NCBI RefSeq assembly: GCF_002160025.1
Contig: NZ_NFJU01000007.1
Coordinates: 1-64,000, forward strand
DNA from: Anaeromassilibacillus sp. An200
GTDB lineage: Bacteria; Bacillota; Clostridia; Oscillospirales; Acutalibacteraceae
Reading direction: 5' to 3'
DNA length: 64,000 nucleotides
Both the position numbers and the translations under genes were made by a program. Shown piece by piece: positions 34,161 through 42,466 of the stretch; positions within the stretch are counted from its first letter, which is position 1; every line of letters begins with the position of its first letter. A model generated the notes under the pieces. That model searched no databases. It saw only the letters and a program-made list of their open reading frames with translations, and was not told the origin of the DNA.

Positions 34161-35906
34161 TCAGTAACGGCTGCGGGGAACATAGGTGGTATGCAGCAGC
34201 TCATGTGCTTTGTGTCCGCCGGGCTCACCAAGGAATTCCTCGTAGGCCTTTTGGATCAGCGGATTTTCATGGCTCTTGCGCAGAGGCATATTGGCGTCCT
34301 GTGTATAGAGCGCCTGCGCACGCGCCGCGCGCAGATCGGTAAAGTTGCGCACGGACGAAGGCTGGATCGGCTGGCCGCCGCCATTGACGCAGCCGCCGGG
34401 GCAGCACATAATCTCAATGAAATGATAGCCGCCTTCGCCGTTCTTCACCTTCGTGAGAACTTCGTTCGCATTATTCAGACCGCTCACAACGGCAACCTTC
34501 ACATCCATGCCGGCGATCTTGTAGACCGCTTCCTTGATGCCCGCGCCGCCGCGCACTTCCTGATATTCAATGCTTTCCACACTGCGGCCCTCGAGCGTAT
34601 CGGCAGCCGTTCTCAATGCAGCTTCCATTACGCCGCCGGTCGAGCCGAAGATGACGGCCGCACCGGTGGATTCACCCATCGCCGGGTCAAACGCTTCGTC
34701 CGGCAGGGTATTGAAGTCAATACGGCAGAGCTTAATCAGACGGGCCAGTTCACGGGTCGTCAGAACGATATCGGTATCGGCGATTCCCTCGCCCGCGCCC
34801 TCCATATCGTCACGATGAATCTCAAACTTTTTCGCCGTACAGGGCATGATGCTGACGACAACAATCTTGCTCGGATCAATGCCTTCCTTCTGCGCGAACC
34901 ATGTCTTGATCATCGCGCCTGTCATCTGCTGCGGCGATTTGCAGGACGAAACATTCGGCAGAAGCTCCGGGAAGTAATGCTCACAGAACTTGACCCAACC
35001 GGGCGAGCAGGAGGTGATCATCGGCAGCGTACCGCCGTTCTTCACACGCTCGATAAACTCGTGCGCTTCCTCCATGATAGTGAGATCCGCGCCGAAATCC
35101 GTATCAAACACCTTTTGGAATCCGATGCGGCGCAGGGCGGCAACCATCTTGCCCTCCACATTCGTGCCGACCGGCATGCCGAAGCACTCACCCAGCGTGG
35201 CGCGGATGGACGGGGCCGTCTGGACCACAACATACTTTTCGGGATCGTTCAGGGCGGCGAGCACGTCGGCGCACTGATCCTTCTCTGTGAGAGCGCCCGT
35301 CGGGCAGGCGACGATGCACTGGCCGCAGGACACACAGGGAACATTCGCGAGCGGCTGCTCAAACATGCAGCCGATATGGGTATCAAAGCCGCGGCTGTTC
35401 GGGCCGATGACGGCCACATGCTGGTTTGCGCAGGCGGCGACACAGCGGCGGCAGAGAATACACTTGGAATTGTCACGCACCAGATGATAAGTGCTGTCGT
35501 CATAGGTGGAATCCGGCATCGCGCCCTCATAGCTGGTGGAATCCTCCACGCCAAGCTCCTGGCAGAGCGTTTGCAGTTCACAGTTGTTGCTGCGCTTGCA
35601 GGTCAGGCAAGCTTTGTTATGCACGGAAAGCAGCATTTCCAGCGTCATTTTGCGGGATTCGATGACCTTCGGGGTATTGGTGTAAACCTCCATGCCCTCA
35701 TTGACCGGATAGACACAGGCGGCTACAAGGGAACGGGCCCCCTTGACCTCGACCACGCACATACGGCATGCGCCGATCTCATTGAGATCCTTGAGGTAGC
35801 ACAGCGTGGGGATGTCGATCCCGGCGCTCTTGGCGGCCTGCAGGATTGTATAGTCAGCCGGCACCGAGAGGGGCATGCCGTTGATTTTGACATTTACCAT
35901 ATTCAT
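34161..35906 (-). CDS. hydA: NADH-dependent [FeFe] hydrogenase, catalytic subunit (HydA, bifurcating type)
   Basis: A 581-residue group A [FeFe] hydrogenase. Order: N-terminal 2Fe-2S ferredoxin domain (CYLKDLNEIGACRMCVVEV), His-ligated cluster (HNKACLTCKRSNNCELQ), two 4Fe-4S sites (CILCRRCVAAC, CVSCGQCIVACPTGAL), then the H-cluster domain with TSCSPGW, MPCTAKKFE and IMCCPGGCVNGGGQP, and the small-subunit tail (DANMPLRKSHENPLI). Together with HydB and HydC it makes or uses hydrogen while coupling ferredoxin and NADH (electron bifurcation), in the cytoplasm. It follows hydB by 20 bp. ATG at 35906 has AAAGGAG upstream; ATG at 35900 is an alternative. A terminator follows. Confidence 0.97.
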   Translation of the reverse strand: MNMVNVKINGMPLSVPADYTILQAAKSAGIDIPTLCYLKDLNEIGACRMCVVEVKGARSLVAACVYPVNEGMEVYTNTPKVIESRKMTLEMLLSVHNKACLTCKRSNNCELQTLCQELGVEDSTSYEGAMPDSTYDDSTYHLVRDNSKCILCRRCVAACANQHVAVIGPNSRGFDTHIGCMFEQPLANVPCVSCGQCIVACPTGALTEKDQCADVLAALNDPEKYVVVQTAPSIRATLGECFGMPVGTNVEGKMVAALRRIGFQKVFDTDFGADLTIMEEAHEFIERVKNGGTLPMITSCSPGWVKFCEHYFPELLPNVSSCKSPQQMTGAMIKTWFAQKEGIDPSKIVVVSIMPCTAKKFEIHRDDMEGAGEGIADTDIVLTTRELARLIKLCRIDFNTLPDEAFDPAMGESTGAAVIFGSTGGVMEAALRTAADTLEGRSVESIEYQEVRGGAGIKEAVYKIAGMDVKVAVVSGLNNANEVLTKVKNGEGGYHFIEIMCCPGGCVNGGGQPIQPSSVRNFTDLRAARAQALYTQDANMPLRKSHENPLIQKAYEEFLGEPGGHKAHELLHTTYVPRSRY

Positions 35907-35926
35907 GAACTCTGGCAGCTCCTTTC

Positions 35927-37717
35927 TTATCTCTTCTCAATCGCGCCGAACTTACATTTCTCCATGCAAGCACCGCACTTGATGCACTTCTTCGTGTCGA
36001 TCACATGAGGCTGCTTGACCGTGCCGGTGATAGCGCCCACCGGGCAGCTTCTGGCGCACAGCGTGCAGCCGCGGCACTTGTCGGGATCGATGTGATAGTT
36101 CGTCAGGGCCTTGCAGACGCCGGCCGGGCAGCGCTTCTCCGTCACATGCGCGATGTACTCGTCGCGGAAATATTTCAGCGTGGAGAGCACAGGGTTCGGG
36201 GCCGTCTGGCCCAGCGCGCACAGGGAGTTCTCCTTGAGATAATAGCAGAGCTTCTCAAGACGGTCGATATCCTCCAGCGTACCGTTGCCGCTGGTGATCT
36301 TGTTCAGAATCTCAAGCAGGCGGCGGGTACCCACACGGCAGGGCGTACACTTGCCGCAGGATTCGTCGACGGTGAACTCGAGGAAGAATTTCGCGATATC
36401 CACCATACAGGTGGTATCATCCATGATAATCATGCCGCCGGAGCCCATCATGGCGCCGATGGCAAGCAGGTTGTCGTAATCGATCTTGACGTCCATCTCC
36501 GAGGCCGGAATACAGCCGCCGGAGGGGCCGCCCGTCTGCGCCGCTTTGAAGGTATGGCCATTCGGCACGCCACCGCCGATCTCCTCAACGATCTCGCGCA
36601 GGGTGGTTCCCATCGGGACCTCCACCAGGCCGGTATGCTTGATCTTGCCGCCGAGCGCGAAGACCTTCGTGCCGGAGGAACGCTCGGTGCCGATCGACTT
36701 GAACCAGTCGGCGCCGTTCAAAATGATCTGCGTGATGTTGGCCCAGGTTTCCACGTTGTTCAAAATGGTGGGCTTCTCAAACAGGCCCTTGACAGCCGGG
36801 AACGGCGGACGGGGACGCGGCTCGCCGCGCTTGCCCTCGATGGAGGTCATCAGCGCCGTTTCCTCACCGCATACAAACGCACCCGCGCCAAGACGCAGGG
36901 AAATGTCAAAGTTAAAGCCGGTACCAAAAATATCATTGCCGAGCAAACCGTACTCGTGCGCCTGGTCGATGGCGATCTGAAGGCGCTTGACGGCGATCGG
37001 ATATTCCGCGCGGACATAAATATAGCCCTGGGACGCGCCGATAGCGTAGCCCGCGATGGCCATGGACTCAAGCACCACATGCGGGTCGCCCTCCAGAATG
37101 GAGCGATCCATGAACGCGCCGGGGTCGCCCTCATCGGCGTTGCAGCAGACATACTTCTGATCCGCTTCATTCGCGGCGGCAAAGCCCCACTTCACGCCGG
37201 TCGGGAAGCCCGCGCCGCCGCGGCCGCGCAGGCCGGAGGCTTTGATCACGTCGATCACCTGCTGCGGTGTCATTTCGGTGAGCACCTTGCCGAGTGCCTG
37301 ATAACCGTCGACGGCGATGTACTCATCGATGTTCTCCGGATTGATCACACCGCAGTTGCGCAGGGCGATTCTTCTCTGCTTGCCGTAGAAGGTCGTCTCA
37401 TTCAGGGACTTGACGGAATTATCGTCGACCACCGTCTCCTGATAAAGCAGGCGTTTGACAATACGGCCCTTGAGCAGATGCTCCTCCACGATCTCAGGGA
37501 CGTCGTCAGGCTTTACCATGCTGTAAAACGCGCCCTCCGGGTACACGACCATGATGGGACCGAGCGCGCACAGGCCGAAGCAGCCGGTGCGGATAACATT
37601 GACTTCCTTTTCCAGGCCGTGCACCAGAATCTCTTCCTTGAGCCGCTCGATGACCAGCTCGCTGTTCGAGGAGGTACAGCCGGTACCGCCGCAAACCAGT
37701 ACATTAGAACGATACAA
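35927..37717 (-). CDS. hydB: Bifurcating hydrogenase flavoprotein subunit (HydB, NuoF-like)
   Basis: A 596-residue subunit. Layout: N-terminal thioredoxin-like 2Fe-2S domain (LVCGGTGCTSS, RTGCFGLCALGP), NuoF core with FMN and NADH sites (LRGRGGAGFPTGVKW, CNADEGDPGAFMDR, GAGAFVCGEETALM), a 4Fe-4S site (ESCGKCTPCRVGTRR), and a C-terminal 2x4Fe-4S ferredoxin domain (CRGCTLCARSCPVGAI, CIKCGACMEKCKFGAI). It oxidises or reduces NADH and is where the bifurcation is thought to start. It sits 14 bp after a small 2Fe-2S gene and 20 bp before hydA. ATG at 37717 has GGAGGC near. Confidence 0.97.
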   Translation of the reverse strand: MYRSNVLVCGGTGCTSSNSELVIERLKEEILVHGLEKEVNVIRTGCFGLCALGPIMVVYPEGAFYSMVKPDDVPEIVEEHLLKGRIVKRLLYQETVVDDNSVKSLNETTFYGKQRRIALRNCGVINPENIDEYIAVDGYQALGKVLTEMTPQQVIDVIKASGLRGRGGAGFPTGVKWGFAAANEADQKYVCCNADEGDPGAFMDRSILEGDPHVVLESMAIAGYAIGASQGYIYVRAEYPIAVKRLQIAIDQAHEYGLLGNDIFGTGFNFDISLRLGAGAFVCGEETALMTSIEGKRGEPRPRPPFPAVKGLFEKPTILNNVETWANITQIILNGADWFKSIGTERSSGTKVFALGGKIKHTGLVEVPMGTTLREIVEEIGGGVPNGHTFKAAQTGGPSGGCIPASEMDVKIDYDNLLAIGAMMGSGGMIIMDDTTCMVDIAKFFLEFTVDESCGKCTPCRVGTRRLLEILNKITSGNGTLEDIDRLEKLCYYLKENSLCALGQTAPNPVLSTLKYFRDEYIAHVTEKRCPAGVCKALTNYHIDPDKCRGCTLCARSCPVGAITGTVKQPHVIDTKKCIKCGACMEKCKFGAIEKR

Positions 37718-37731
37718 TACAGCCGCCTCCT

Positions 37732-38100
37732 TTACTGTGTATTCGCGCCGATGGTGTACTCTGTCACCACATTGCCGTTGACAAGGTGATCGTTCACCAC
37801 ACGCACGGCTTTTTCGGCAGTCATCTTGACATAGGTGGTTTTCTTGTCACCCTCGATCACTTCCACCACGGGCTCATACTGGCAGATGCCGATGCAGCCC
37901 GTCTGCGTGACCATAATATCCTGAAGGCCGCGTTTGGCGACCTCTTCCACAAAGGCGTTGAGCACCGGGCGGGCGCCGGCGGCGATCCCGCAGGTGGCCA
38001 TGCCGACCTGTACGCGGACGGATGCTCCGCTCTCTGCGCGCAGTCCCACCTGCGCGCGTGCCTTGTCGCGGATGGCCTGAAGCTCAGCTAAAGACTTCAT
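37732..38100 (-). CDS. Thioredoxin-like 2Fe-2S ferredoxin domain protein
   Basis: A 122-residue protein with the Cys pattern of the 2Fe-2S ferredoxins related to NuoE: the segment VGMATCGIAAGA followed some 35 residues on by TQTGCIGICQYEP. Residues 1-30 are a charged helix. It resembles the N-terminal domain of HydB and may be a detached electron carrier of the complex. ATG at 38100 follows AAGGGAGG and abuts the stop of the ATPase gene (1-nt overlap). Found at the same place in related clostridial and Thermotoga hyd loci. Confidence 0.9.
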   Translation of the reverse strand: MKSLAELQAIRDKARAQVGLRAESGASVRVQVGMATCGIAAGARPVLNAFVEEVAKRGLQDIMVTQTGCIGICQYEPVVEVIEGDKKTTYVKMTAEKAVRVVNDHLVNGNVVTEYTIGANTQ

Positions 38101-38654
38101 TATGATGTTTCCTCCCTTAATAGTTCTGCTGTCTGTTCCTCCAGAAAACCGGCGATCCACTCGGAAACCTCCGGGGCGCTCAGGGGAACCTCCCCCAGTA
38201 CCTGCCGGAGCTCTCTGGTGTCCAGGACAAACTCCCTGCCGTCCCGGATCCGCCGGTATACAAAATCAAGCTGCGGGTTGCAGGTGATCAGCAGCCGCAC
38301 CGTGCCGGAAATGTCCCCCAGCGGGATCATATCGACATGCGACGGTACAAACTGCGCCGTCAAAACCGTCCCCTCCCCTTTTTGAGAACGAATCGAAAAG
38401 CTGCCTCCCGTCATTTCCGCCTCCATCTTGAAGAGGGGAACCCCCAGCCCCACCTTGCGCGTGGTGCGGGTGGTATAAAACGGGTCGATCACACTTTTCA
38501 CCTGCTCCTGCGTCATGCCGCAGCCGTTATCCTCCAGTGTAATGGAAAGCCGATCGGCGGCGGAATCCTCCTGCACGGTCAAGCGCACAAGGGACGCGCC
38601 CGCGGTGATGGAGTTCTGAGCGACATCCATCACATTGAGCGCCAGCTCACGCAT
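38100..38654 (-). CDS. Histidine-kinase-like ATPase domain protein in the hyd operon
   Basis: A 184-residue protein. The first about 115 residues are a GHKL ATPase fold: N-box ALNVMDVAQNSITAGAS, G1 box LEDNGCGM, then FYTTRTTRKVGLGVPLFK and a closing GEGTVLTAQF. There is no His-phosphotransfer domain, so it is not a normal sensor kinase; it may phosphorylate a Ser/His partner or act as a switch. Its ATG (38654) overlaps the hydC stop by 8 nt (ATGCGTGA), implying translational coupling. The C-terminal about 70 residues carry no known motif. The role in hydrogenase function is unknown. Confidence 0.88.
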   Translation of the reverse strand: MRELALNVMDVAQNSITAGASLVRLTVQEDSAADRLSITLEDNGCGMTQEQVKSVIDPFYTTRTTRKVGLGVPLFKMEAEMTGGSFSIRSQKGEGTVLTAQFVPSHVDMIPLGDISGTVRLLITCNPQLDFVYRRIRDGREFVLDTRELRQVLGEVPLSAPEVSEWIAGFLEEQTAELLREETS

Positions 38655-39153
38655 CGCCGCTCTTGTACTTTTCCAGGATGCCGTCGATATCCTCCGGCAC
38701 CAGACGGCCATACACCTCGTCGTTGATTGTCATGACGGGCGCCAGGCCGCAAGCCCCGATGCAGCGGCAGGCCGTGAGCGAAAACATGCCGTCCGCCGTG
38801 CATTCCTCCGGCTGGATGCCAAGATTCTTGCTGATCGCGTCGAGCACGTTTGCCGCGCCCTTGACGTAACACGCTGTTCCCAGGCAGACGGAAATATTGT
38901 ACTTGCCCTTCGGCGTGAGGGAAAACTGCGAATAGAAGGTCGACACACCGAACACTTCCTCCAGCGACACCCCCAGGCCGCGTGCGATCATCGTCTGCAC
39001 CTCCACCGGAAGATAGCCGTAAACCTCCTGGGCTTCCTGCAGGCAAGGCATGATCGCCCCACGCTCATCCTTGTGACGGGCAATAATCGCATTCAGTTTT
39101 TCTTCCTGCTCCGGCGTACCGCTGAAGGGCAGGTTGCTGATACGTTTCTGCAT
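38647..39153 (-). CDS. hydC: Bifurcating hydrogenase subunit HydC (NuoE-like)
   Basis: A 168-residue thioredoxin-like 2Fe-2S subunit. The N-terminal helical part (GAIMPCLQEAQEVYGYLP) and the cluster ligands CLGTACYVKGA and CRCIGACGLAPVM are as in NuoE. It passes electrons within the HydABC complex. It is the first gene of the operon and follows an AT-rich control region with a Rex-like site and another palindrome. ATG at 39153 has GGGAGGAAAGAG before it. Confidence 0.96.
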   Translation of the reverse strand: MQKRISNLPFSGTPEQEEKLNAIIARHKDERGAIMPCLQEAQEVYGYLPVEVQTMIARGLGVSLEEVFGVSTFYSQFSLTPKGKYNISVCLGTACYVKGAANVLDAISKNLGIQPEECTADGMFSLTACRCIGACGLAPVMTINDEVYGRLVPEDIDGILEKYKSGDA

Positions 39154-39264
39154 TCTCTTTCCTCCCTAGACTGTTGCAATGCTTGGTGTTGCGAATTTCG
39201 TAAAACGGAATCGCGGCGCCATTTTGGGGTAAATAGCCACATTCCGACTCATTTTACATGGTAC

Positions 39265-39273
39265 AGTATAACA
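39265..39273 (-). promoter_or_regulatory. Extended -10 promoter element of the hyd operon
   Basis: Minus strand TGT-TATACT (TG extension plus TATACT). No good -35 was found. The predicted leader is about 105 nt. Confidence 0.5.
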
Positions 39274-39331
39274 TAACGTTTCTGTAAAATCCAGAACTTT
39301 CTGTAGTTTTCGCTAAAATAAATCGCTCAAA

Positions 39332-39349
39332 TCGTTAATTATTTAACAA
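39332..39349. promoter_or_regulatory. Rex-like redox operator upstream of hydC
   Basis: TCGTTAA, TTAT, TTAACAA: one mismatch from the Rex consensus TTGTTAA-N4-TTAACAA. Rex senses the NADH/NAD ratio and represses hydrogenase and fermentation genes in Clostridia. Confidence 0.75.
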
Positions 39350-39362
39350 TATGAAAATTTTC

Positions 39363-39388
39363 GATTTTGTATTACTTAGTACAAAATC
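39363..39388. promoter_or_regulatory. Unassigned 26-bp palindrome next to the Rex-like site
   Basis: GATTTTGTA, 8 bp, TACAAAATC: perfect 9-bp arms, 13 bp from the Rex-like site. No matching operator known to me. Confidence 0.55.
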
Positions 39389-39599
39389 TTTCTCTTTTCG
39401 CAATTCGACGAAAAAAATCGCTCATTTTACAGAAGCAAAGCTTTTTTCTTGCCGGAAAAGACAAAAAAGCAAAAAATTCACTCGTTAAAAATATATCAAT
39501 ATATGGTATTCTCCATATTTTTTCTTACCAAATAAAAAAGAAATCGTTTATTTTATCTTTTTCCCATTTGCAGCTTTGTTCTTTTTCTCTGCCGGCGTA

Positions 39600-40370
39600 T
39601 CATTCAGAGGCGCAGCGGCCGCCTTCTCCCCATCCAGGATGATACCAGCGGGCAGGCAATTCCCCGTTCAGGACAGCAATCAGAGCCTGCGGCGTGTTCT
39701 CCGGAAGCTCCAGCCACGCCGCAGGATCCGGCATATTTTCCAGGTAATGGGCATCCGAATCCATCAGAAGCAGCTTTCCCATAAGCTCCGGATTGGTGCG
39801 CAAAAGCGCGCGCGGATCTCCCTGCGGACTGATCTCCGCCGTGTGGAAATCCGGTTCCGGAGGAATCGCTCCTAAACTCGCGATCAAACTATAAGAATCA
39901 CGGTCCACATGCGCCGGAAACGCCGTTCCTCCCAGCTCCCGCGCTTTTTTGGCGGCTTCCTCCGCTGTGACAAAGGAGGCGGCGAGAAGCATGCGCTCCT
40001 CCTCCCCCACCGGCTCGTCGCGGCTGTCCAAAAGAAACTGGCGGCCAAAAATTTCCGGGCGGTTTTGCAGCGGCGGGCTGTTTTCTTTGACAAAAGCTTC
40101 AAACGCTTCTGCCGCCTTCAGCGTGGGAAACAGGCACACCACATGGGCTTCCTCCGCGGTGCACAGCTCCATGCCCGGCACAACAACAAGGCCCGCGGCG
40201 CGCCCCGCCTCCATGACGGCTTTGGCATTTCCGCAGGCATTGTGGTCGGTGACGGCAATCAGCTGATACCCCAGCAATACCGCCATATTCACCAGATTAT
40301 TTGGTGTCATGTCATCGCCGCCGCACGGGGACAGGCAGGAATGCAGATGCAGATCGTAGAACACCTTCAC
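39600..40370 (-). CDS. PHP domain phosphoesterase-like protein
   Basis: A 256-residue metal-dependent PHP protein. Motifs: YDLHLHSCLSPCGGDD, AVTDHNACGNAKAV, GMELCTAEEAHVVCLF, FPAHVDRDSYSL and LLMDSDAHYLENM, together giving the His/Asp/Glu metal site. Such stand-alone PHP proteins hydrolyse phosphate esters or act on nucleotides; the substrate is unknown. Its start overlaps the stop of a DRTGG gene (ATGA), the last step in a chain of overlapping genes beginning at 42813, so it belongs to the sensory-hydrogenase operon. The final 20 residues are Gly/Trp-rich. Confidence 0.9.
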   Translation of the reverse strand: MKVFYDLHLHSCLSPCGGDDMTPNNLVNMAVLLGYQLIAVTDHNACGNAKAVMEAGRAAGLVVVPGMELCTAEEAHVVCLFPTLKAAEAFEAFVKENSPPLQNRPEIFGRQFLLDSRDEPVGEEERMLLAASFVTAEEAAKKARELGGTAFPAHVDRDSYSLIASLGAIPPEPDFHTAEISPQGDPRALLRTNPELMGKLLLMDSDAHYLENMPDPAAWLELPENTPQALIAVLNGELPARWYHPGWGEGGRCASE

Positions 40371-40705
40371 GGCATTTCTCCCAGCAGCGCCGCCACACGC
40401 AGCGACGTGCGATAGCTGCCCTCCGTTACGCGAAGCACGGGGATCTCCTCCACTTCGGCCCGCTGCTTTGCGTTTTCATCCAGCGGCGCATCCTCTGTCA
40501 GAAGGATGCAGGCCCCATCCTTGAGCGAACAGACCGCGACAGCGTTCAGGTTTCCCATCACCGTCATCCAGACCGCGCTCTCCGGCAGGCGCGCCATCAC
40601 CCAGCTGAGCAAATCACCCGCATAGCCCGTTTTCACTTCACGCGACAGATCGCCCTCCACCAGAACCTCCGCGCCCAGCTGCTCTGCCAGTTCACGCACC
40701 GTCAT
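40367..40705 (-). CDS. DRTGG domain protein (second copy)
   Basis: A 112-residue protein of the DRTGG fold. It shares with the copy at 42463-42813 the opening MTVRE, LVEGDL/M, a cluster around KTGYAGDLLSWVMARL versus KTACGSDMMSDVLAFV, and an EIPVL/DIIVL strand near the end. DRTGG domains sit next to CBS domains in pyrophosphatases and near phosphotransacetylase, and may bind nucleotides. Starts 4 nt inside the upstream HydS-like gene (ATGA) and ends 4 nt inside the PHP gene. Function unknown. Confidence 0.85.
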   Translation of the reverse strand: MTVRELAEQLGAEVLVEGDLSREVKTGYAGDLLSWVMARLPESAVWMTVMGNLNAVAVCSLKDGACILLTEDAPLDENAKQRAEVEEIPVLRVTEGSYRTSLRVAALLGEMP

Positions 40706-42012
40706 TTCAGGCCCTCCCTTCCTTTTTCACCCGCGGCATGACCGCCGATCGCTCCCAGGACGTCCGCCATGCTTCGGATTTCCTCACGCAGCACAAAGAT
40801 GCAGTCGCTCTCCTTGGCTTCTCCCTTCACCACGTCCTCCGCCAGCGAGCGGCATGAGGGCGCGCCGCAGGAGCCGCAGTCCAGTCCGGGGAAGCTGCCG
40901 CAGATCCGGTCGATATCGGACATCATCTGCAAAGCCTGTTCCATATCATCCGACAGCTTGAGCACGGGCGCAAATTCCAAATCCGTCTGCCAGTGCAGCG
41001 CGTCGCGCACCTCCTGCTCCAGATGGTTCCGGGAAACGGGAAGATACCGCCGGAGTCTTTGCAGCCGCGCCTTTGCCACATAGGCGTTTTCCACGGTCAG
41101 CACGCCGCCGACACAGCCGCCCGCGCAGGCGTTCAGCTCGATGAATTCCAGCTCGCGGATCCGCTCGTCCTCCAGCTCCTCCAGCACACGGATCACGTTT
41201 TCAATGCCGTCGGCCGCGAGATATTTATCGTTCAGCAGAGCGGCGCTCTCGCCCCCGCTGGAAGCCCAGCTCACGCCAATCACTCCGGCTCCCTGCAGTG
41301 CCTCGGTTTGATCCAGATGCTCCATTTTTTCTGTCAGCTTCGGGAAAATCTCGCTGATCGCAATGGCGCCATCCACCTCGGAGCGCTCAAAGTTCACCGG
41401 AACGCGCACGTCCGTCACCTTCGCCGGGCAGGGGGTGAGAAAGAATGCGCCGATTTTTTCCCTGGGTAAGCCGGTGCGCTTCTGGGCCTCATCCTTGGCC
41501 AGGCGCGCCGCGAACTCCATCGGGGATCCCAGGGGCAGCACATGGCTGCACAGATCGGGAAACCGCACACGGATCAGCCGCACAACCGCCGGACAGGCCG
41601 AGCTGATCACCGGAAGCCGCAGCGTTCCCTCACGCATCATCCGGCGCGTCGCTTCCGACACAAGCTCCGCCGCCCGGGCCACCTCAAACACATCGTCAAA
41701 GCCCAGCCGTTTGAGGCCGGTCAGGACGATGTCAATATCATCGAGATGGTTGAACTGCCCGTAGAGCGTGGGGGCAGGCAGAGCAATTTTATACTCGAAA
41801 CCATTCAGGACGGACAGCGAATCATACTGCGCCCGTTTGGCATGGTGCGGACAGACACGGATGCACTCGCCGCAGTCGATGCAGCGTTCCGAGATAATGC
41901 ATGCCTTGCCGTCCCGCACACGGATGGCTTCCGTCGGGCAGCGCTTGATGCAGTTGGTGCAGCCCATACATTTCTCGCTGTCGAGCGTCACCGAATGAAA
42001 AAAGCGATCCAA
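40702..42012 (-). CDS. HydS-like sensory [FeFe] hydrogenase
   Basis: A 436-residue relative of [FeFe] hydrogenase. N-terminus: two 4Fe-4S sites (CMGCTNCIKRCPTEAI, CIDCGECIRVCPHHA). H-domain: SSACPAVVRL, TPCPAKVTD and NACAGGCVGG. All four Cys that hold the H-cluster in true hydrogenases are kept, but the proton-shuttle Cys of TSCCP is Ala, and the Met before the third motif is Asn. This is the pattern of sensory group C/D enzymes such as Thermotoga HydS. C-terminal: an extra cluster motif (LDCGSCGAPSCRSLAEDV). The PAS domain usual at the end of HydS is absent, so output may go through the neighbouring RsbT-like ATPase and DRTGG proteins. Lies 34 bp downstream of the RsbT-like gene. Confidence 0.9.
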   Translation of the reverse strand: MDRFFHSVTLDSEKCMGCTNCIKRCPTEAIRVRDGKACIISERCIDCGECIRVCPHHAKRAQYDSLSVLNGFEYKIALPAPTLYGQFNHLDDIDIVLTGLKRLGFDDVFEVARAAELVSEATRRMMREGTLRLPVISSACPAVVRLIRVRFPDLCSHVLPLGSPMEFAARLAKDEAQKRTGLPREKIGAFFLTPCPAKVTDVRVPVNFERSEVDGAIAISEIFPKLTEKMEHLDQTEALQGAGVIGVSWASSGGESAALLNDKYLAADGIENVIRVLEELEDERIRELEFIELNACAGGCVGGVLTVENAYVAKARLQRLRRYLPVSRNHLEQEVRDALHWQTDLEFAPVLKLSDDMEQALQMMSDIDRICGSFPGLDCGSCGAPSCRSLAEDVVKGEAKESDCIFVLREEIRSMADVLGAIGGHAAGEKGREGLK

Positions 42013-42046
42013 TCTGAGGATCCCCCTCTCTGCGGCTCCGCAGCGC

Positions 42047-42466
42047 TCAGGCGTATACCTTCATGAAAAGAGTTGTCCCCTCTCCCACTTTGGTGTCGAT
42101 GCGGAGTTCGTCCGTGTATTTCTTCATATTCGGCAATCCCATGCCTGCGCCGAAGCCGAGATTGCGCACATTGTCGGGGGCGGTGCTCCACCCCTCCTGC
42201 ATGGCCTTTTCCACGTCCGGGATCCCGGGTCCGTGATCCCGCAGGACAATCTGCACCTGCTTTGGATCCACATCCACCACGGCCTCACCGCCGCCCGCGT
42301 GAATGACCATGTTGATTTCCCCTTCATACATGGCGATCGCCACCTTGCGGATTGCATCGGGGTTATAGCCAAGCTGCTTGAGCTTGCGTTTGACATCGCT
42401 GGAAGCTTCTCCCGCACGGGTGAAATCGTCTCCCGGCACCTCATACCGCAGGGTCAGCGTATTCAT
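42047..42466 (-). CDS. RsbT/RsbW-like Ser/Thr kinase or anti-sigma ATPase
   Basis: A 139-residue GHKL ATPase of the RsbT/SpoIIAB class. N-box AIAMYEGEINMVIHA, G1 RDHGPGIPD, G2 FGAGMGLPNMKKYTDE, then KVGEGTTLFMKV. RsbT-type proteins phosphorylate STAS partners or bind sigma factors. No STAS or sigma gene is in the window. The start overlaps the upstream DRTGG gene by 4 nt (ATGA) and the gene ends 34 bp before the HydS-like gene. A similar gene lies beside hydS in other anaerobes, so a role in hydrogen or redox signalling is likely but untested. Confidence 0.9.
   Translation of the reverse strand: MNTLTLRYEVPGDDFTRAGEASSDVKRKLKQLGYNPDAIRKVAIAMYEGEINMVIHAGGGEAVVDVDPKQVQIVLRDHGPGIPDVEKAMQEGWSTAPDNVRNLGFGAGMGLPNMKKYTDELRIDTKVGEGTTLFMKVYA

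Larger units (their letters stand above)
39154..39599. other. 446-bp AT-rich control region in front of hydC
   Basis: No gene is seen. On the minus strand it contains an extended -10 (39265-39273), a Rex-like palindrome (39332-39349) and an unknown 26-bp palindrome (39363-39388). The right part, up to the stop of the PHP gene, is strongly AT-rich with T-runs that may serve as a weak end for the upstream operon, but there is no clear hairpin. Confidence 0.6.

Noticed and set aside
34122-37789. Plus-strand open frames of 628 and 594 codons opposite hydA and hydB
   Set aside because: Composition is typical of antisense translation (Arg, His and Gly runs), and hydA/hydB carry every expected cluster motif.
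40702-42012. Calling the HydS-like gene a normal hydrogen-producing hydrogenase
   Set aside because: The proton-shuttle Cys is Ala and motif 3 departs from the catalytic consensus. The sequence fits sensory members better.
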